A stretch of DNA of 64,000 bases from Brevibacillus brevis (GCF_031583145.1 NZ_CP134050.1:5073501-5137500); one strand, 5' to 3'. Counted from the first letter of the stretch, positions 8,211-16,778 are shown. The notes: generated by a model from the letters alone, not told the origin. A program made the numbers and translations.

Positions 8211-8981
8211 TCACATGACGAAATTTCCAAACGTCGCCCTTGACCGTTTGGCAAGAGCGGCGCGGTGTTGAAACTGGGTGGGAGTCATTCCCTCATGCTT
8301 TTTGAACACCCGCGTAAAGTAGCTGGAATCCGCAAATCCGCAGCTTTCGCTGATCGACGCGATCGTCTCACATTCGTGAACAAGCAGATGCTTCGCCTTT
8401 TTCAAGCGGCGGATCGTGATAAACTCCGTGATGGTGAAACCGGTTTCATTTTTGAACAAGCGACTGACATATCGCGGATGCAGGTGAACCAGTTCGGATA
8501 GCAGCTCCAATCCGAGATCTTGCTGCAGGTTTTCCTCAATATAGGCCATGAGCTTGAGAATGTCGGCATTGCTTGTAGGCCTGATGGAGTGCTCCTTTCG
8601 GGGAGGATGGCTTTTGGGGATGTATTTTTCCAGTGTTTTCTCAATCTCACCGGGGTGGGCCGGCTTCAACAGAACATCTGATTCTTGGACAGCCTGCTTC
8701 CCGAGAAGAAACGTTTCATCGTAGGCCGTCAAAAAGATGATCCGGCAGTCGGGCTGCACTGCTCTGATTTGCTCGGCCGCCATCAATCCGTCCAATATCG
8801 GCATCTTGATATCCATGAATACGATGTCCATCTGCTCCCGACTGGCGATTTGTACAGCCTCTTCCCCATTCCGGGCTTCGAATAGCTGTGTCCCCATCGG
8901 ATTGTGCTGACGGATGATCATCGACACTACCTCGCGCTCCAACGGCTCATCATCTGCGATCAAGAAGTTCACTCGGCTCAC
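8211..8981 (-). CDS. Response regulator with AraC-type DNA-binding domain (YesN-like)
   Basis: A 256-residue regulator. The receiver domain covers residues 1-125 with D57 in FMDIKMP as the predicted phosphorylation site, and a two-HTH AraC domain covers about residues 150-250 (TITEFITIRRLKKAKHLL, SCGFADSSYFTRVFKKHEG). Its start overlaps the end of the PocR-domain kinase gene by 32 bases, so the two are cotranslated. It presumably activates the dehydratase operon when the partner kinase senses glycerol or a related compound. This is inferred from context. Confidence 0.95.
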   Translation of the reverse strand: MSRVNFLIADDEPLEREVVSMIIRQHNPMGTQLFEARNGEEAVQIASREQMDIVFMDIKMPILDGLMAAEQIRAVQPDCRIIFLTAYDETFLLGKQAVQESDVLLKPAHPGEIEKTLEKYIPKSHPPRKEHSIRPTSNADILKLMAYIEENLQQDLGLELLSELVHLHPRYVSRLFKNETGFTITEFITIRRLKKAKHLLVHECETIASISESCGFADSSYFTRVFKKHEGMTPTQFQHRAALAKRSRATFGNFVM

Positions 8982-10209
8982 CTTCCCATCCCGTGATTGT
9001 CATGCGCACCATCGTCCCCTCACCCGGTTTGCTCTCGATTGCCGTGATGCCGCACCCCTCTCCAAAAGTATGCTGCAGCCGTTTGTGAACATTTTTCAGA
9101 CCGATGCCAGCGTGATCGGAACGGGGACAATCGTTTTCGGCAAAGATCGTGGAAAGGCGCTCCGCCGACATGCCGCAGCCGTTGTCCACCACTTCGAGAA
9201 TAAAGCGGTCGCGCTCCCGGTAACCGCGGAGCAGGAGGTTCATTTTTCCCGCTTGCGGCTCAAATCCGTGCACAATCGCATTTTCAATCAGGGTATGGAT
9301 GCAGAGAATCGGCAGCTTGATCTGTTCGCTGTCAAACGCAATCTCTTCTTCGTAGAAGATCCGCTCGCGAAACCTGGATTGTTGAATATTCAAATAATTT
9401 CTCACATGCTCAAGCTCTTCCTTGAGCGTCACCAATTGCTCGACATTGCGGAGGCTGTACCGCAGGATTTTAGCCAGCGAGTAGGTCACCTCCTGCGTGT
9501 TCTCGGCCTTTTCCAAATAGGCGAGCCGCGCAATCGTGTTTAACGTATTAAACAGAAAGTGCGGATTGATTTGCGATTGCAGCACACGGAGCTGGGTTTC
9601 TTTCAGCGCCTTTTCCAGCTGGGCACGATGCCGGTGCTCCTCGATGAGGCGCTGATTTTTCTCGTGCAGTTCTTGTTGGGCTATATGGCTGGCCCCCATT
9701 TTGACGACGTAGTTGGCTACCACGAAGAGCATTTCGGCTGCGGCCTGCACTCGTTTTTCGTTCGTGAACTCGATTTGCCGGAAGTATTGATCCAATTGTT
9801 CCTGATCAAGGGCAAGCGATCGGGTATAGGCGCGAATCTGATCGAGCTGCTCCCGATCCGCTTCTTCTATAAGCACCTGTCCGCATAATACAGCGCCCAG
9901 GTACTGTCCGTTCAAAATGATCGGTGCCGCCAGATCCACCAGGCCGGAGTGACACCGGTGAATTACCGGCTTCCCTTCGCTGGCCGCCATTTTGCCCACT
10001 CGATCATCGGAGAGCATACATAAGCGAAGCCCTTCCTCCGAAGCCTCACGGATATAGGAGCAAAACTGCGTGAAATTGCTGGGATTCGTGACAGGCACAC
10101 CCTGTTCATCCGCGACCACGACCGCAAAGCCGGTCGCATCCGCAAAACGATTCTGAATATCCTGGAGTGCTTCCACATTCACAATCGAGCGCAAGGTTAG
10201 CCTGTTCAT
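8950..10209 (-). CDS. PocR-domain sensor histidine kinase (LytS/YesM type)
   Basis: A 419-residue cytoplasmic kinase. Residues about 8-165 form a PocR domain with cysteine pairs (FTQFCSYI, LRLCMLSD, IHRCHSG, AVLCGQV), as in the PocR regulator of the propanediol operon. A coiled coil leads into a His-kinase domain with H217 in QINPHFLFNTLN and an ATPase with DNGCGMS. No membrane segment is seen. The ATG at 10209 follows GAAGGGTAGGGGTTCG. Since PocR-type domains respond to glycerol/propanediol metabolites, it is the likely sensor for the adjacent dehydratase operon. Confidence 0.93.
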   Translation of the reverse strand: MNRLTLRSIVNVEALQDIQNRFADATGFAVVVADEQGVPVTNPSNFTQFCSYIREASEEGLRLCMLSDDRVGKMAASEGKPVIHRCHSGLVDLAAPIILNGQYLGAVLCGQVLIEEADREQLDQIRAYTRSLALDQEQLDQYFRQIEFTNEKRVQAAAEMLFVVANYVVKMGASHIAQQELHEKNQRLIEEHRHRAQLEKALKETQLRVLQSQINPHFLFNTLNTIARLAYLEKAENTQEVTYSLAKILRYSLRNVEQLVTLKEELEHVRNYLNIQQSRFRERIFYEEEIAFDSEQIKLPILCIHTLIENAIVHGFEPQAGKMNLLLRGYRERDRFILEVVDNGCGMSAERLSTIFAENDCPRSDHAGIGLKNVHKRLQHTFGEGCGITAIESKPGEGTMVRMTITGWEGEPSELLDRR

Positions 10210-10322
10210 CGAACCCCTACCCTTCCATTCGCGATAATCGGCTTTCCTCCATTTTACCTTGTTCCTTCCCAAACATCCATTTCCAATCCAGCGCACCCTC
10301 GTCATGGGAGCGAACGGGAGCA

Positions 10323-10730
10323 TCATTCCTCAAAATGTTCCGCAGCTGCTTTCGCCACGAGGACATCCTCCTCTACCGATCCTCCGCTGACACCGACGGC
10401 TCCGAAGACGCGTCCGTCTTTTCTCAAGGGAATCCCGCCGCCGAAAATAACGACTCTCCCTTGATTGGTTGCCGTGATGCCGTACAACGAGCCGCCGGGG
10501 GACGCCACCTCTGCCAGATCGGCGGTGGGCAGCTTCAGTGCCACAGAGGTCCATGCCTTATTCTGTGCGATATCAAGGCTCACCAGAAGTGCACCGTCCA
10601 TCCTGTGGCAGGCGACCAGATTTCCACCTTCATCCGCGACGGCGATCACCATTGGGACATTGATTTCTTCCGCCTTTTGCTCCGCCCGCTCGATCAGCCT
10701 TTTTGCGACTTGCAACGACAAACCTGCCAT
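10323..10730 (-). CDS. GlcG/HbpS family protein (PduO C-terminal-like, DUF336)
   Basis: A 135-residue single-domain protein of the GlcG/HbpS/PduO-C group, with the hallmarks VPMVIAVADEGGNLVACHRMDGA, PGGSLYGI and GAVGVSGGSVEED. Relatives bind haem or corrinoid and sit in glycolate, diol and glycerol operons. The adenosyltransferase half of PduO is absent. Its ATG lies within a few bases of the dhaG stop, so it is coupled to the dehydratase operon. A role in cofactor handling is plausible but unproven. Confidence 0.85.
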   Translation of the reverse strand: MAGLSLQVAKRLIERAEQKAEEINVPMVIAVADEGGNLVACHRMDGALLVSLDIAQNKAWTSVALKLPTADLAEVASPGGSLYGITATNQGRVVIFGGGIPLRKDGRVFGAVGVSGGSVEEDVLVAKAAAEHFEE

Positions 10731-10733
10731 CTC

Positions 10734-11096
10734 TCATTCCTCCCTTTTCTTTCCCGCGTGGACATACAAAGGCAATCCCTTCACAAGCCTTCCCGCATTT
10801 TTGCCAAGTGCACGGCCATTTTGCCATCCATCCCGCAGGTAGGGTTCGGGGCTTTTCAGCTTTTCGTGATGAAGATGAATCACTCCGTATCGATCGAGAC
10901 CGATCCCTACTTGCAGCGGCGAGCTCTCTGCAGCGATACAGCCCAGCCTGGCAGCGGAAGGCTCCCTCTCATGCCATGGCTGCAGCCGGTACGGAACCCC
11001 TTCCTCCTCCAGGCCGGCACATACCTCTCGCAGCCACTCTCTTTCTTCCACATGGGCATCAAAGAGAATCATCACGTATACGTCCCGTTTCGCCAC
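10734..11096 (-). CDS. dhaG: Glycerol/diol dehydratase reactivating factor, small subunit
   Basis: A 120-residue protein of the DhaG/GdrB/PduH/DdrB family. With the large subunit it swaps damaged cobalamin out of inactivated dehydratase. Recognised from its size, the NGRALGKNAGRLVKGLPLYV C-terminal segment and its position. The start is a GTG at 11096 with GGGAGGAAGCC in front, overlapping the end of the large reactivase gene by 38 bases. Confidence 0.9.
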   Translation of the reverse strand: MAKRDVYVMILFDAHVEEREWLREVCAGLEEEGVPYRLQPWHEREPSAARLGCIAAESSPLQVGIGLDRYGVIHLHHEKLKSPEPYLRDGWQNGRALGKNAGRLVKGLPLYVHAGKKREE

Positions 11097-12924
11097 GGCT
11101 TCCTCCCTGCTCCGCGATCGCCTGGATCAGCCCGGTCGCAACTGCATTTCGCGGCCCTTCTGTCCCCCGGACATTGGCAAAGCCCGCCACAATCCCGTAT
11201 TTCCCCAGCTCATCGGTCAGCATCTGCGGAATTTCAAAATCGAGGGCCGATCCCCCTACCATGATGACGAACGACAAATGCTTGAGATTGCCCGTCGGAA
11301 TGACCCGCTTGAGGGCGCGTAGGGCATTGGTGACAAAGACCCTTCGCTTGGCGCTCCGCCTGACCTCCCGCACTGCCTCCAGTGTATGCGGCCCGGCGAG
11401 TGGCGTAAGCCCCTGCTCTTCGCGAATCACCACACGGCCATACGTCTCTGGCGGGAATGGCGCCTCGGAAAACAGCATGGTGCCATCCTCCAGCTGCATA
11501 TGAAACAGACTCATCACTTTGCCCAATGGGTTTCTCTTGATTTTTTCCGCCAGCTCCCGATCCGCCAGCCCCAGCTCGGTGTCGATCAGCATGGTCACCA
11601 TGTCGCCGGCTCCCGCGAGGTGAACGGAGTGAATCTCTCCAGCCCGGGTCATCATGGCAGCGTCCGTGGAACCTCCCCCCATATCCAAAATGACCAGCGG
11701 CGGCCTCGTTCCCGGTGTTGTCAGCGCTCCGCGTACAGCCATCTCCGCTTCCACTCCCCCCACCTCCACCGCAATGCCCAGCTCGGCCTGCAGCTGATCC
11801 GCCACCCGGCTGATCGAGATTTTTTCTGTCTTGACCATGGACGCCAGCGCCACGCCGCTCTCCATGGCCATCTCTCCCGCCAGCGCACCGGAAATCGACC
11901 TCGGAATCACGGCATCGACGGCCAAAAAGTCGGAAATCGTGATCTCGGCGGCAGACTGCCCCGTCAGTTCGGCCAGATTTTCGCGCAGGGCGTGGAACAT
12001 GCCGCCGACATTCGTTCCTGTCTCTCCTTGCACATCAACCAGTGTCCCGATCCTGCCGTATGCCTCCATGATGACCTCCGCCCCGTCATGGATAGGCACC
12101 TCCATACGGCGCTGCGAGCCGATCAGCATGATTCTGCCCGCCTCGATTTTTCGCTCGACCACTTCCCCCTTCGGCATCTGAATGACTACTGCGGAGCGAT
12201 TGCCCACCAGCGCTTTTGCCACCGGAGCGATCTGGATCGTCTGGTCCGGATCCAACCGAAAGAGCGTCGCGAGCCCGTACGGATTGCTGAGCTGGCGAAT
12301 CGTGTAGCCGGGCAGCGCCACCTCCACTGCCGCTCGTTTGTACAGAGGAACTCTGTCAATGAGCGCGACTTCGTCCACGATGGGCATTTTTTTGCGCAGG
12401 CGGTTATGGATCAAGACCCCGTCATCCTTTTGCACGATGGCTCCTTCAATCGAATGACCGTTCTCGACAAGCGCATTGATCCGCGCTGCCACCCATTCGT
12501 AATCAAATTCCTTCGGGACCACGGCAATGCACGGTTCTTTCGGCAAAAGCTTTTCCGAGAGCGCATCGATGGGAACCGTCACCCCCACTGCCAACCCTGC
12601 GCCCCCCGGTGTATCGGGATTATGGCCAATCATCGATGATTCGGTAATCACCGTTTCGCTGATCAGATCCATGGCCAGGTCGCCTATTACCGGAACAGCG
12701 TCGTTTAGCCGAATCAGACGGATGGCTTCGACGCTGATCCCCGCCTTTTTCGCTGCTTCTCTCAAGGCCAGGCTGACGCCTTTCACGTTTTCCACCGTTC
12801 CCTTGATCCCTGTCGTCCTGACCAGATGCTGACCGAGGAACGTCACGCTGCTTCCTGCGACTTCCGCCAGGGCTACCTCTGTAGACGAGTTGCCCACATC
12901 GACACCGGCCACGATTCGTCGCAT
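11059..12924 (-). CDS. dhaF: Glycerol/diol dehydratase reactivating ATPase, large subunit
   Basis: A 621-residue actin/Hsp70-fold ATPase of the DhaF/GdrA/DdrA/PduG family, which ejects inactive B12 from the dehydratase using ATP. The N-terminal VAGVDVGNSSTEVAL and the later ILDMGGGSTDAAMM phosphate-binding motifs are intact, and the length is close to the usual 605-610. The ATG at 12924 follows GAGGAGTAGTCTGT, 5 bases after the small-subunit stop. It is part of one long minus-strand operon. Confidence 0.95.
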   Translation of the reverse strand: MRRIVAGVDVGNSSTEVALAEVAGSSVTFLGQHLVRTTGIKGTVENVKGVSLALREAAKKAGISVEAIRLIRLNDAVPVIGDLAMDLISETVITESSMIGHNPDTPGGAGLAVGVTVPIDALSEKLLPKEPCIAVVPKEFDYEWVAARINALVENGHSIEGAIVQKDDGVLIHNRLRKKMPIVDEVALIDRVPLYKRAAVEVALPGYTIRQLSNPYGLATLFRLDPDQTIQIAPVAKALVGNRSAVVIQMPKGEVVERKIEAGRIMLIGSQRRMEVPIHDGAEVIMEAYGRIGTLVDVQGETGTNVGGMFHALRENLAELTGQSAAEITISDFLAVDAVIPRSISGALAGEMAMESGVALASMVKTEKISISRVADQLQAELGIAVEVGGVEAEMAVRGALTTPGTRPPLVILDMGGGSTDAAMMTRAGEIHSVHLAGAGDMVTMLIDTELGLADRELAEKIKRNPLGKVMSLFHMQLEDGTMLFSEAPFPPETYGRVVIREEQGLTPLAGPHTLEAVREVRRSAKRRVFVTNALRALKRVIPTGNLKHLSFVIMVGGSALDFEIPQMLTDELGKYGIVAGFANVRGTEGPRNAVATGLIQAIAEQGGSRGETGRIRDDSL

Positions 12925-12929
12925 ACAGA

Positions 12930-13352
12930 CTACTCCTCAAGCTTTTTCAAGCGACCCCGGCGTTCGTAGACATCCGCCGCTTCGCGAACCAGCCTGGCGT
13001 TTTCGGTGGCGCCGTATTCCTCTTCCAGTTCACGGGCGATTGCCAGCAATTCCTGCTTCGTAGAGCGGTTCGGCCTGAGCGCGTTGTATATTTGCAGAAT
13101 GCGTTCGTCGGAAATACGGATCAGCTCTGCTGCCCGGCGGAAGTTGTTCGCCAACTGCGTCCTGCCCAAACTGTCCGAAATTTGCGCGTGAAGCAGAAGC
13201 GTCTCGGGGCTGATCCGCATGTCTGCACTCGTGATTTCACCGGCGATGGCCGCATCGAGCGTCAATTCATGGTAAGCCTTTCGCGTAGGCGTAAATAACA
13301 GCTCAGGACGCTTCGTTCCCAATGGGTAATGCTCTTTGGTCAAAGTCTCCAT
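12930..13352 (-). CDS. dhaE: Glycerol dehydratase small (gamma) subunit
   Basis: A 140-residue small subunit. It resembles Klebsiella DhaE along its length: DYPL-like start (HYPLGTKRPE), FTPTRK, LANNFRRAAELI and RILQIYNALRP. At this size it matches DhaE (141) rather than the longer PduE (about 173), which carries an extra N-terminal extension in microcompartment systems. The ATG at 13352 follows GGGGGAAAAACG, 11 bases after the medium subunit. It works with the other two subunits as an (abc)2 enzyme. Confidence 0.93.
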   Translation of the reverse strand: METLTKEHYPLGTKRPELLFTPTRKAYHELTLDAAIAGEITSADMRISPETLLLHAQISDSLGRTQLANNFRRAAELIRISDERILQIYNALRPNRSTKQELLAIARELEEEYGATENARLVREAADVYERRGRLKKLEE

Positions 13353-13363
13353 CGTTTTTCCCC

Positions 13364-13942
13364 CTATCCGACGATTTTGAATTCCGCCATCACCTCAACC
13401 GGCCTCGCTTCCGGAACGATCGATTCGCACTCCTTCAAATACAGGATGGCCGCTACAGCCTGATACTTCGGCCTCGCCATCTGGTCATTGACCACCGGCA
13501 CCGGATTGGGGCTGCCTCCTAGCGCATAGGCCGCCGCATTTCGTCCGATCGCACGGTACGTCTCGAGGGTAATCAGCGGCGATTGCGGAAACAATTCGAG
13601 GTTGCTCAACGGGTCGAGGTCGCGTTGATGAATGACGGTGGTTCCGCGCGACTGGATGCCGATGCCGATACCCGACCCGCTGAGCTTTGCCGCCTCATGG
13701 GCCATAAATGCAAGATCAGCTGTGCGCAGACTGCGGTTGATGCGTACCGCGCCCCCCTGCTCCTCGATGCCGGCGATCACTTCCCGCAGCACTGCGGCGT
13801 GCTCCACTTTCACGATCGTTTTGTTCATCTCCTTGCCAAAGGCAGGGGCAATGGCGATGACCACTTCATGAGGATGATGCCCCTTCTGTGCAGGCCCGCA
13901 CTCGTTTAGCTTCATTTCAATAGCAAACGCGGATGATGTCAT
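13364..13942 (-). CDS. dhaC: Glycerol dehydratase medium (beta) subunit
   Basis: A 192-residue medium subunit with the conserved SGSGIGIGIQSRGTTVIHQ and NLELFPQSPLITLETYR segments that contact cobalamin. I start it at ATG 13942, after GGGAGGTAG, rather than at a TTG at 13963 that lacks a binding site. That gives a length like DhaC (194) and leaves no room for the roughly 35-residue encapsulation peptide of PduD, suggesting a cytosolic rather than microcompartment enzyme. Confidence 0.93.
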   Translation of the reverse strand: MTSSAFAIEMKLNECGPAQKGHHPHEVVIAIAPAFGKEMNKTIVKVEHAAVLREVIAGIEEQGGAVRINRSLRTADLAFMAHEAAKLSGSGIGIGIQSRGTTVIHQRDLDPLSNLELFPQSPLITLETYRAIGRNAAAYALGGSPNPVPVVNDQMARPKYQAVAAILYLKECESIVPEARPVEVMAEFKIVG

Positions 13943-13959
13943 GCCCGGATCTACCTCCC

Positions 13960-15627
13960 TCAACCAAATTCTGATGGACTAATGGCTTGGCGAATCGTCT
14001 TGATTTCTTCCCACCGTTCCGCACTCATCCGATAGCCGGTTCCCGGCCCCCTGTAATCGTTCATGTCGTTTACTGCACTCACGACCACATTGTCCTTGTC
14101 AATAATCGCCGAGGTGTGCAAATAATCGCCCGCAACCCGCTGCTTGAGCATCGCAAAAATTCGTTCCGCCACTGTACGATAGCCGCATTTGGCAAGGACA
14201 AGCGCGATGTCCAGGCCCGTGATCCCCTCGCGCAAAATCCTCTCTGCAGCCTTGAGATCCTCCACCACGTTTCGCTGCGGCATGTCTTCGCTGCTGTTCG
14301 CGTACGTCGCCGCTTCCACTTCCTCATCCGTGATCTCGGGAAACCCCAATTCGTCGAAGACTGCTTGCATCGCCTTCGCCGCCTGATAACGCACTTCCAG
14401 CACGTGCTCCTCTTCTACGGGCCGCAGACCGCCGTCCACCATCATGTCTCTCTGCAAGATGAGATAATCGTCCAGATCGCCCGCATCCATATTGGAGCCG
14501 GCGAACATGTTGTCGCTGTTGGGCACTGCGCTGTACCCGGAAAAAATGAAGTCGGTGCCCGGCAGCATCTGCAACAACAGCTTGGCGCTGCGGCGAATCT
14601 CCGAGTGGGAGAACGTCTGGTCATTTCCCGAGGCCACCTCCATATCGAACAGCGTCGTCGCCAGATTTTCCGCCAAAATGGCGCGTATGCCGCTCGGGAC
14701 CGCTGCCGGCACACCGATGCAGCTGATCGAACCGTTTTGCAGTCCTTGCACGCCCGATCCTTTTGCCATCATGATGCAGCGGATTTCCAGATAGAGCATC
14801 GACTTCCCTTCGGCTCCCGCCATCTGCACCTCGGACCCGGTACCCGAGGTAAACCGCATCTTCGCTCCGCGGGAAGCATAGGCAGAAGCGAGGAAGCTCT
14901 TGGACCATGGCGTATCATCCCCATCCACGAACACCTGCTCCGTCCCGTAGATCGAGATCGTCTCCGCATACGAGGTCAGCCCCAGCATCGCCAATCGCAG
15001 CTCAGTCGCTTCTTCCAGCGCATCCTGCGTCAATATTCCCCCCCTCGCTGTCTGCGAGCCGATCAACAGGGCGAGAGCATTGAAAGGAGCATAGCGAACT
15101 ACGCCGACAGTCGTTTCCTCCTCGTCGAATCCGCGAAGCCCTGCTTCCGCCGCATCTGCTGCCATCAGCACCGGATTGTCGCGAACATTCGTGACATGGC
15201 ATTGATTCGAGGGTGTTTTGCGCGCCCGCATCTTTTGCAAGGCCATCATCATCTCCACGACATTCAGATGATTCAGGACTTCCAGCACCTTGGCAGGCGT
15301 GATTCCTCTTGTAAGCGCTATTATTTCATCGCGTGACACATGAATATCAACCAGCTTGCGGGCGATTTCCAGACTATCGATCGCCATCACTCTCTCGGCC
15401 ACTTTCGCATCGATCGTGTAATCGGCAATGAACTGGTCAATCATGTCGAAATCGCCGCGTTTTTTGCCGTCAAGCTCGATGACCCGGCCATTTTCCACCG
15501 CAATCGAAGGCTTGGGGTCATTGGGACTCCGCATAGCGACGAATCCCATCTCCGGCCACTCTGTCACAAAGCCGTCCTTGTTTACCGGACGCTGCTCGAG
15601 TATTTCAAACCGTTTCGAACGTCTCAT
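13960..15627 (-). CDS. dhaB: Coenzyme B12-dependent glycerol (diol) dehydratase large subunit
   Basis: A 555-residue catalytic subunit dehydrating glycerol to 3-hydroxypropionaldehyde, or 1,2-propanediol to propanal. It reads MRRSKRF at the start, has the cobalamin/substrate region TPSNQCHVTNVRDNPV (the NQC form seen in Klebsiella DhaB, against QQA in PduC), and DGDDTPWSK and SGTGSEVQM further on. The ATG at 15627 is preferred over a GTG at 15630, after GAGAGGGA. No 1,3-propanediol dehydrogenase gene is adjacent, so the fate of the aldehyde is open. Confidence 0.96.
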   Translation of the reverse strand: MRRSKRFEILEQRPVNKDGFVTEWPEMGFVAMRSPNDPKPSIAVENGRVIELDGKKRGDFDMIDQFIADYTIDAKVAERVMAIDSLEIARKLVDIHVSRDEIIALTRGITPAKVLEVLNHLNVVEMMMALQKMRARKTPSNQCHVTNVRDNPVLMAADAAEAGLRGFDEEETTVGVVRYAPFNALALLIGSQTARGGILTQDALEEATELRLAMLGLTSYAETISIYGTEQVFVDGDDTPWSKSFLASAYASRGAKMRFTSGTGSEVQMAGAEGKSMLYLEIRCIMMAKGSGVQGLQNGSISCIGVPAAVPSGIRAILAENLATTLFDMEVASGNDQTFSHSEIRRSAKLLLQMLPGTDFIFSGYSAVPNSDNMFAGSNMDAGDLDDYLILQRDMMVDGGLRPVEEEHVLEVRYQAAKAMQAVFDELGFPEITDEEVEAATYANSSEDMPQRNVVEDLKAAERILREGITGLDIALVLAKCGYRTVAERIFAMLKQRVAGDYLHTSAIIDKDNVVVSAVNDMNDYRGPGTGYRMSAERWEEIKTIRQAISPSEFG

Positions 15628-15670
15628 CACTCACATCCCTCTCTCTTTCAGCTTGTTTCGCTTGGCAAAG

Positions 15671-16510
15671 TCAGGACTCCATCGCTTTGGAAGACGGGGC
15701 CGTTTCCAGCCGTTCGGACCCGTCTGCACCGGTATTCTCAGCGGTACGGTATTTGCCCACGAACCAATCGTACAGACCGCCTCCGATGATACCGCCAAGC
15801 AGAGGGGCAAGCAGCGGCACCCAAAAATACCCGCTCCAGCCCGGCAAAGCGACCGGTCCCCACCCAACCAGGGCTGTAAACAATTTGGGGCCGAAATCTC
15901 GCGCCGGATTCATCGCAAAACCGGTCAGACTTCCGAAGGCCCCGCCAATCACAGCGACCAATCCACCCACGGCGATCGGAAACAGCGCCTTTGGAGGGGC
16001 GAACGGGTTTCGTTCATCCACCAGGCAAAAAATGACGGCGACGAGAAAGGCTGTGATCACCAGCTCAACCAAGCCGGCCTGCAGGAAGCTGAGATACGGT
16101 GCCGGATAGGTAGAAAAAACGCTGGCCAGCTGCTGACTTTCCTCGCTTCCCCGTACGATTCCATGGGCGGCTTCATATTGAAGAAATCCTTGCCGATAGA
16201 GGGCGTAGACGACTCCCGCCGCACAGAAGGTTCCCGCCATCTGGGCTATCGCATAAGGAGCGACCTTCCCCCATGGAAATCCCCGATAAACGGCCATTGC
16301 CAACGTAACGGCCGGATTCAGGTGCGCTCCCGACAACGAGGCTGTCATATAAAGCGCCATCGTGATTGCCACTCCCCACACCATGCAAATATCCCACATG
16401 GTATACTGAGCGCCATTGACCAGCATGGAAGCCACACTGCCCGCCCCGATCAGAATCAACATGAAGCAGCCGATAAATTCTCCAAGCAGCTCTCCCCTGT
16501 TGCTTTTCAT
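15671..16510 (-). CDS. glpF: Glycerol uptake facilitator / aquaglyceroporin (MIP family)
   Basis: A 279-residue MIP-family channel. Both NPA motifs are present (SGAHLNPAVTLAMAVYRG and GFAMNPARDFGPKL), with the RDFGPK context typical of glycerol-conducting members. It has six membrane helices and a C-terminal cytoplasmic tail. The ATG at 16510 follows AAAGGAGGTGGCACTTGC. As the first gene of the dehydratase operon it supplies glycerol or a diol to the enzyme, which fits a glycerol rather than a microcompartment-propanediol role. Confidence 0.96.
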   Translation of the reverse strand: MKSNRGELLGEFIGCFMLILIGAGSVASMLVNGAQYTMWDICMVWGVAITMALYMTASLSGAHLNPAVTLAMAVYRGFPWGKVAPYAIAQMAGTFCAAGVVYALYRQGFLQYEAAHGIVRGSEESQQLASVFSTYPAPYLSFLQAGLVELVITAFLVAVIFCLVDERNPFAPPKALFPIAVGGLVAVIGGAFGSLTGFAMNPARDFGPKLFTALVGWGPVALPGWSGYFWVPLLAPLLGGIIGGGLYDWFVGKYRTAENTGADGSERLETAPSSKAMES

Positions 16511-16564
16511 GCAAGTGCCACCTCCTTTGCGACGCGTCCCCCCTGCCAAACCTCCAGCAAGAAA

Positions 16565-16578
16565 GGAGAACGCTTTCC
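16565..16578. promoter_or_regulatory. Candidate catabolite-responsive element (cre)
   Basis: GGAGAACGCTTTCC matches the core of the CcpA site consensus (AACGCTTTC) with mismatches only at the ends. It lies just downstream of the predicted glpF -10 box, a position where CcpA binding would block transcription. Confidence 0.4.
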
Positions 16579-16581
16579 CTT

Positions 16582-16610
16582 ATTGTAATTTTCTGACGAT
16601 TGAATGTCCC
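16582..16610 (-). promoter_or_regulatory. Predicted promoter of the glpF-dhaBCEFG operon
   Basis: On the minus strand GGGACA (-35, 16605-16610) and TACAAT (-10, 16582-16587) are 17 bp apart. The imperfect -35 box would fit a promoter that needs the adjacent two-component activator. Confidence 0.45.
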
Positions 16611-16657
16611 GAGACGCTGTTTACCTGGAGTAGTACAATTTCTACTTTTTCGCGACC

Positions 16658-16778
16658 GGATATTTTCACCAGGCCTCAAGGCAGTAGAAAGCCTGGCTGT
16701 GGCATGCCTTTTGGCGGAGCCGCGGCTGCCCTTATGCTGGATAGAAATGTTATCAATTCCTGCCTGAATAAAAAAAGA
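16658..16778. repeat. Dispersed intergenic repeat, copy 1
   Basis: About 120 bases that match 46548-46672 at roughly 70-75% by eye. Shared blocks include GGATATTT, GGCAGT, the core TGGCGGAGC, CTGGATAGAAAT and a terminal A run. It lies between the terminator of the hypothetical gene at 16832 and the promoter of glpF, the same position copy 2 holds before gerA. On the plus strand both copies can be read as a short peptide containing LDRN and KK, but there is no start or binding site. Confidence 0.6.

Noticed and set aside
8211..16510. Propanediol utilisation (pdu) microcompartment operon
   Set aside because: No shell protein, PduL, PduP, PduQ or PduS gene is present, and subunits lack encapsulation extensions.
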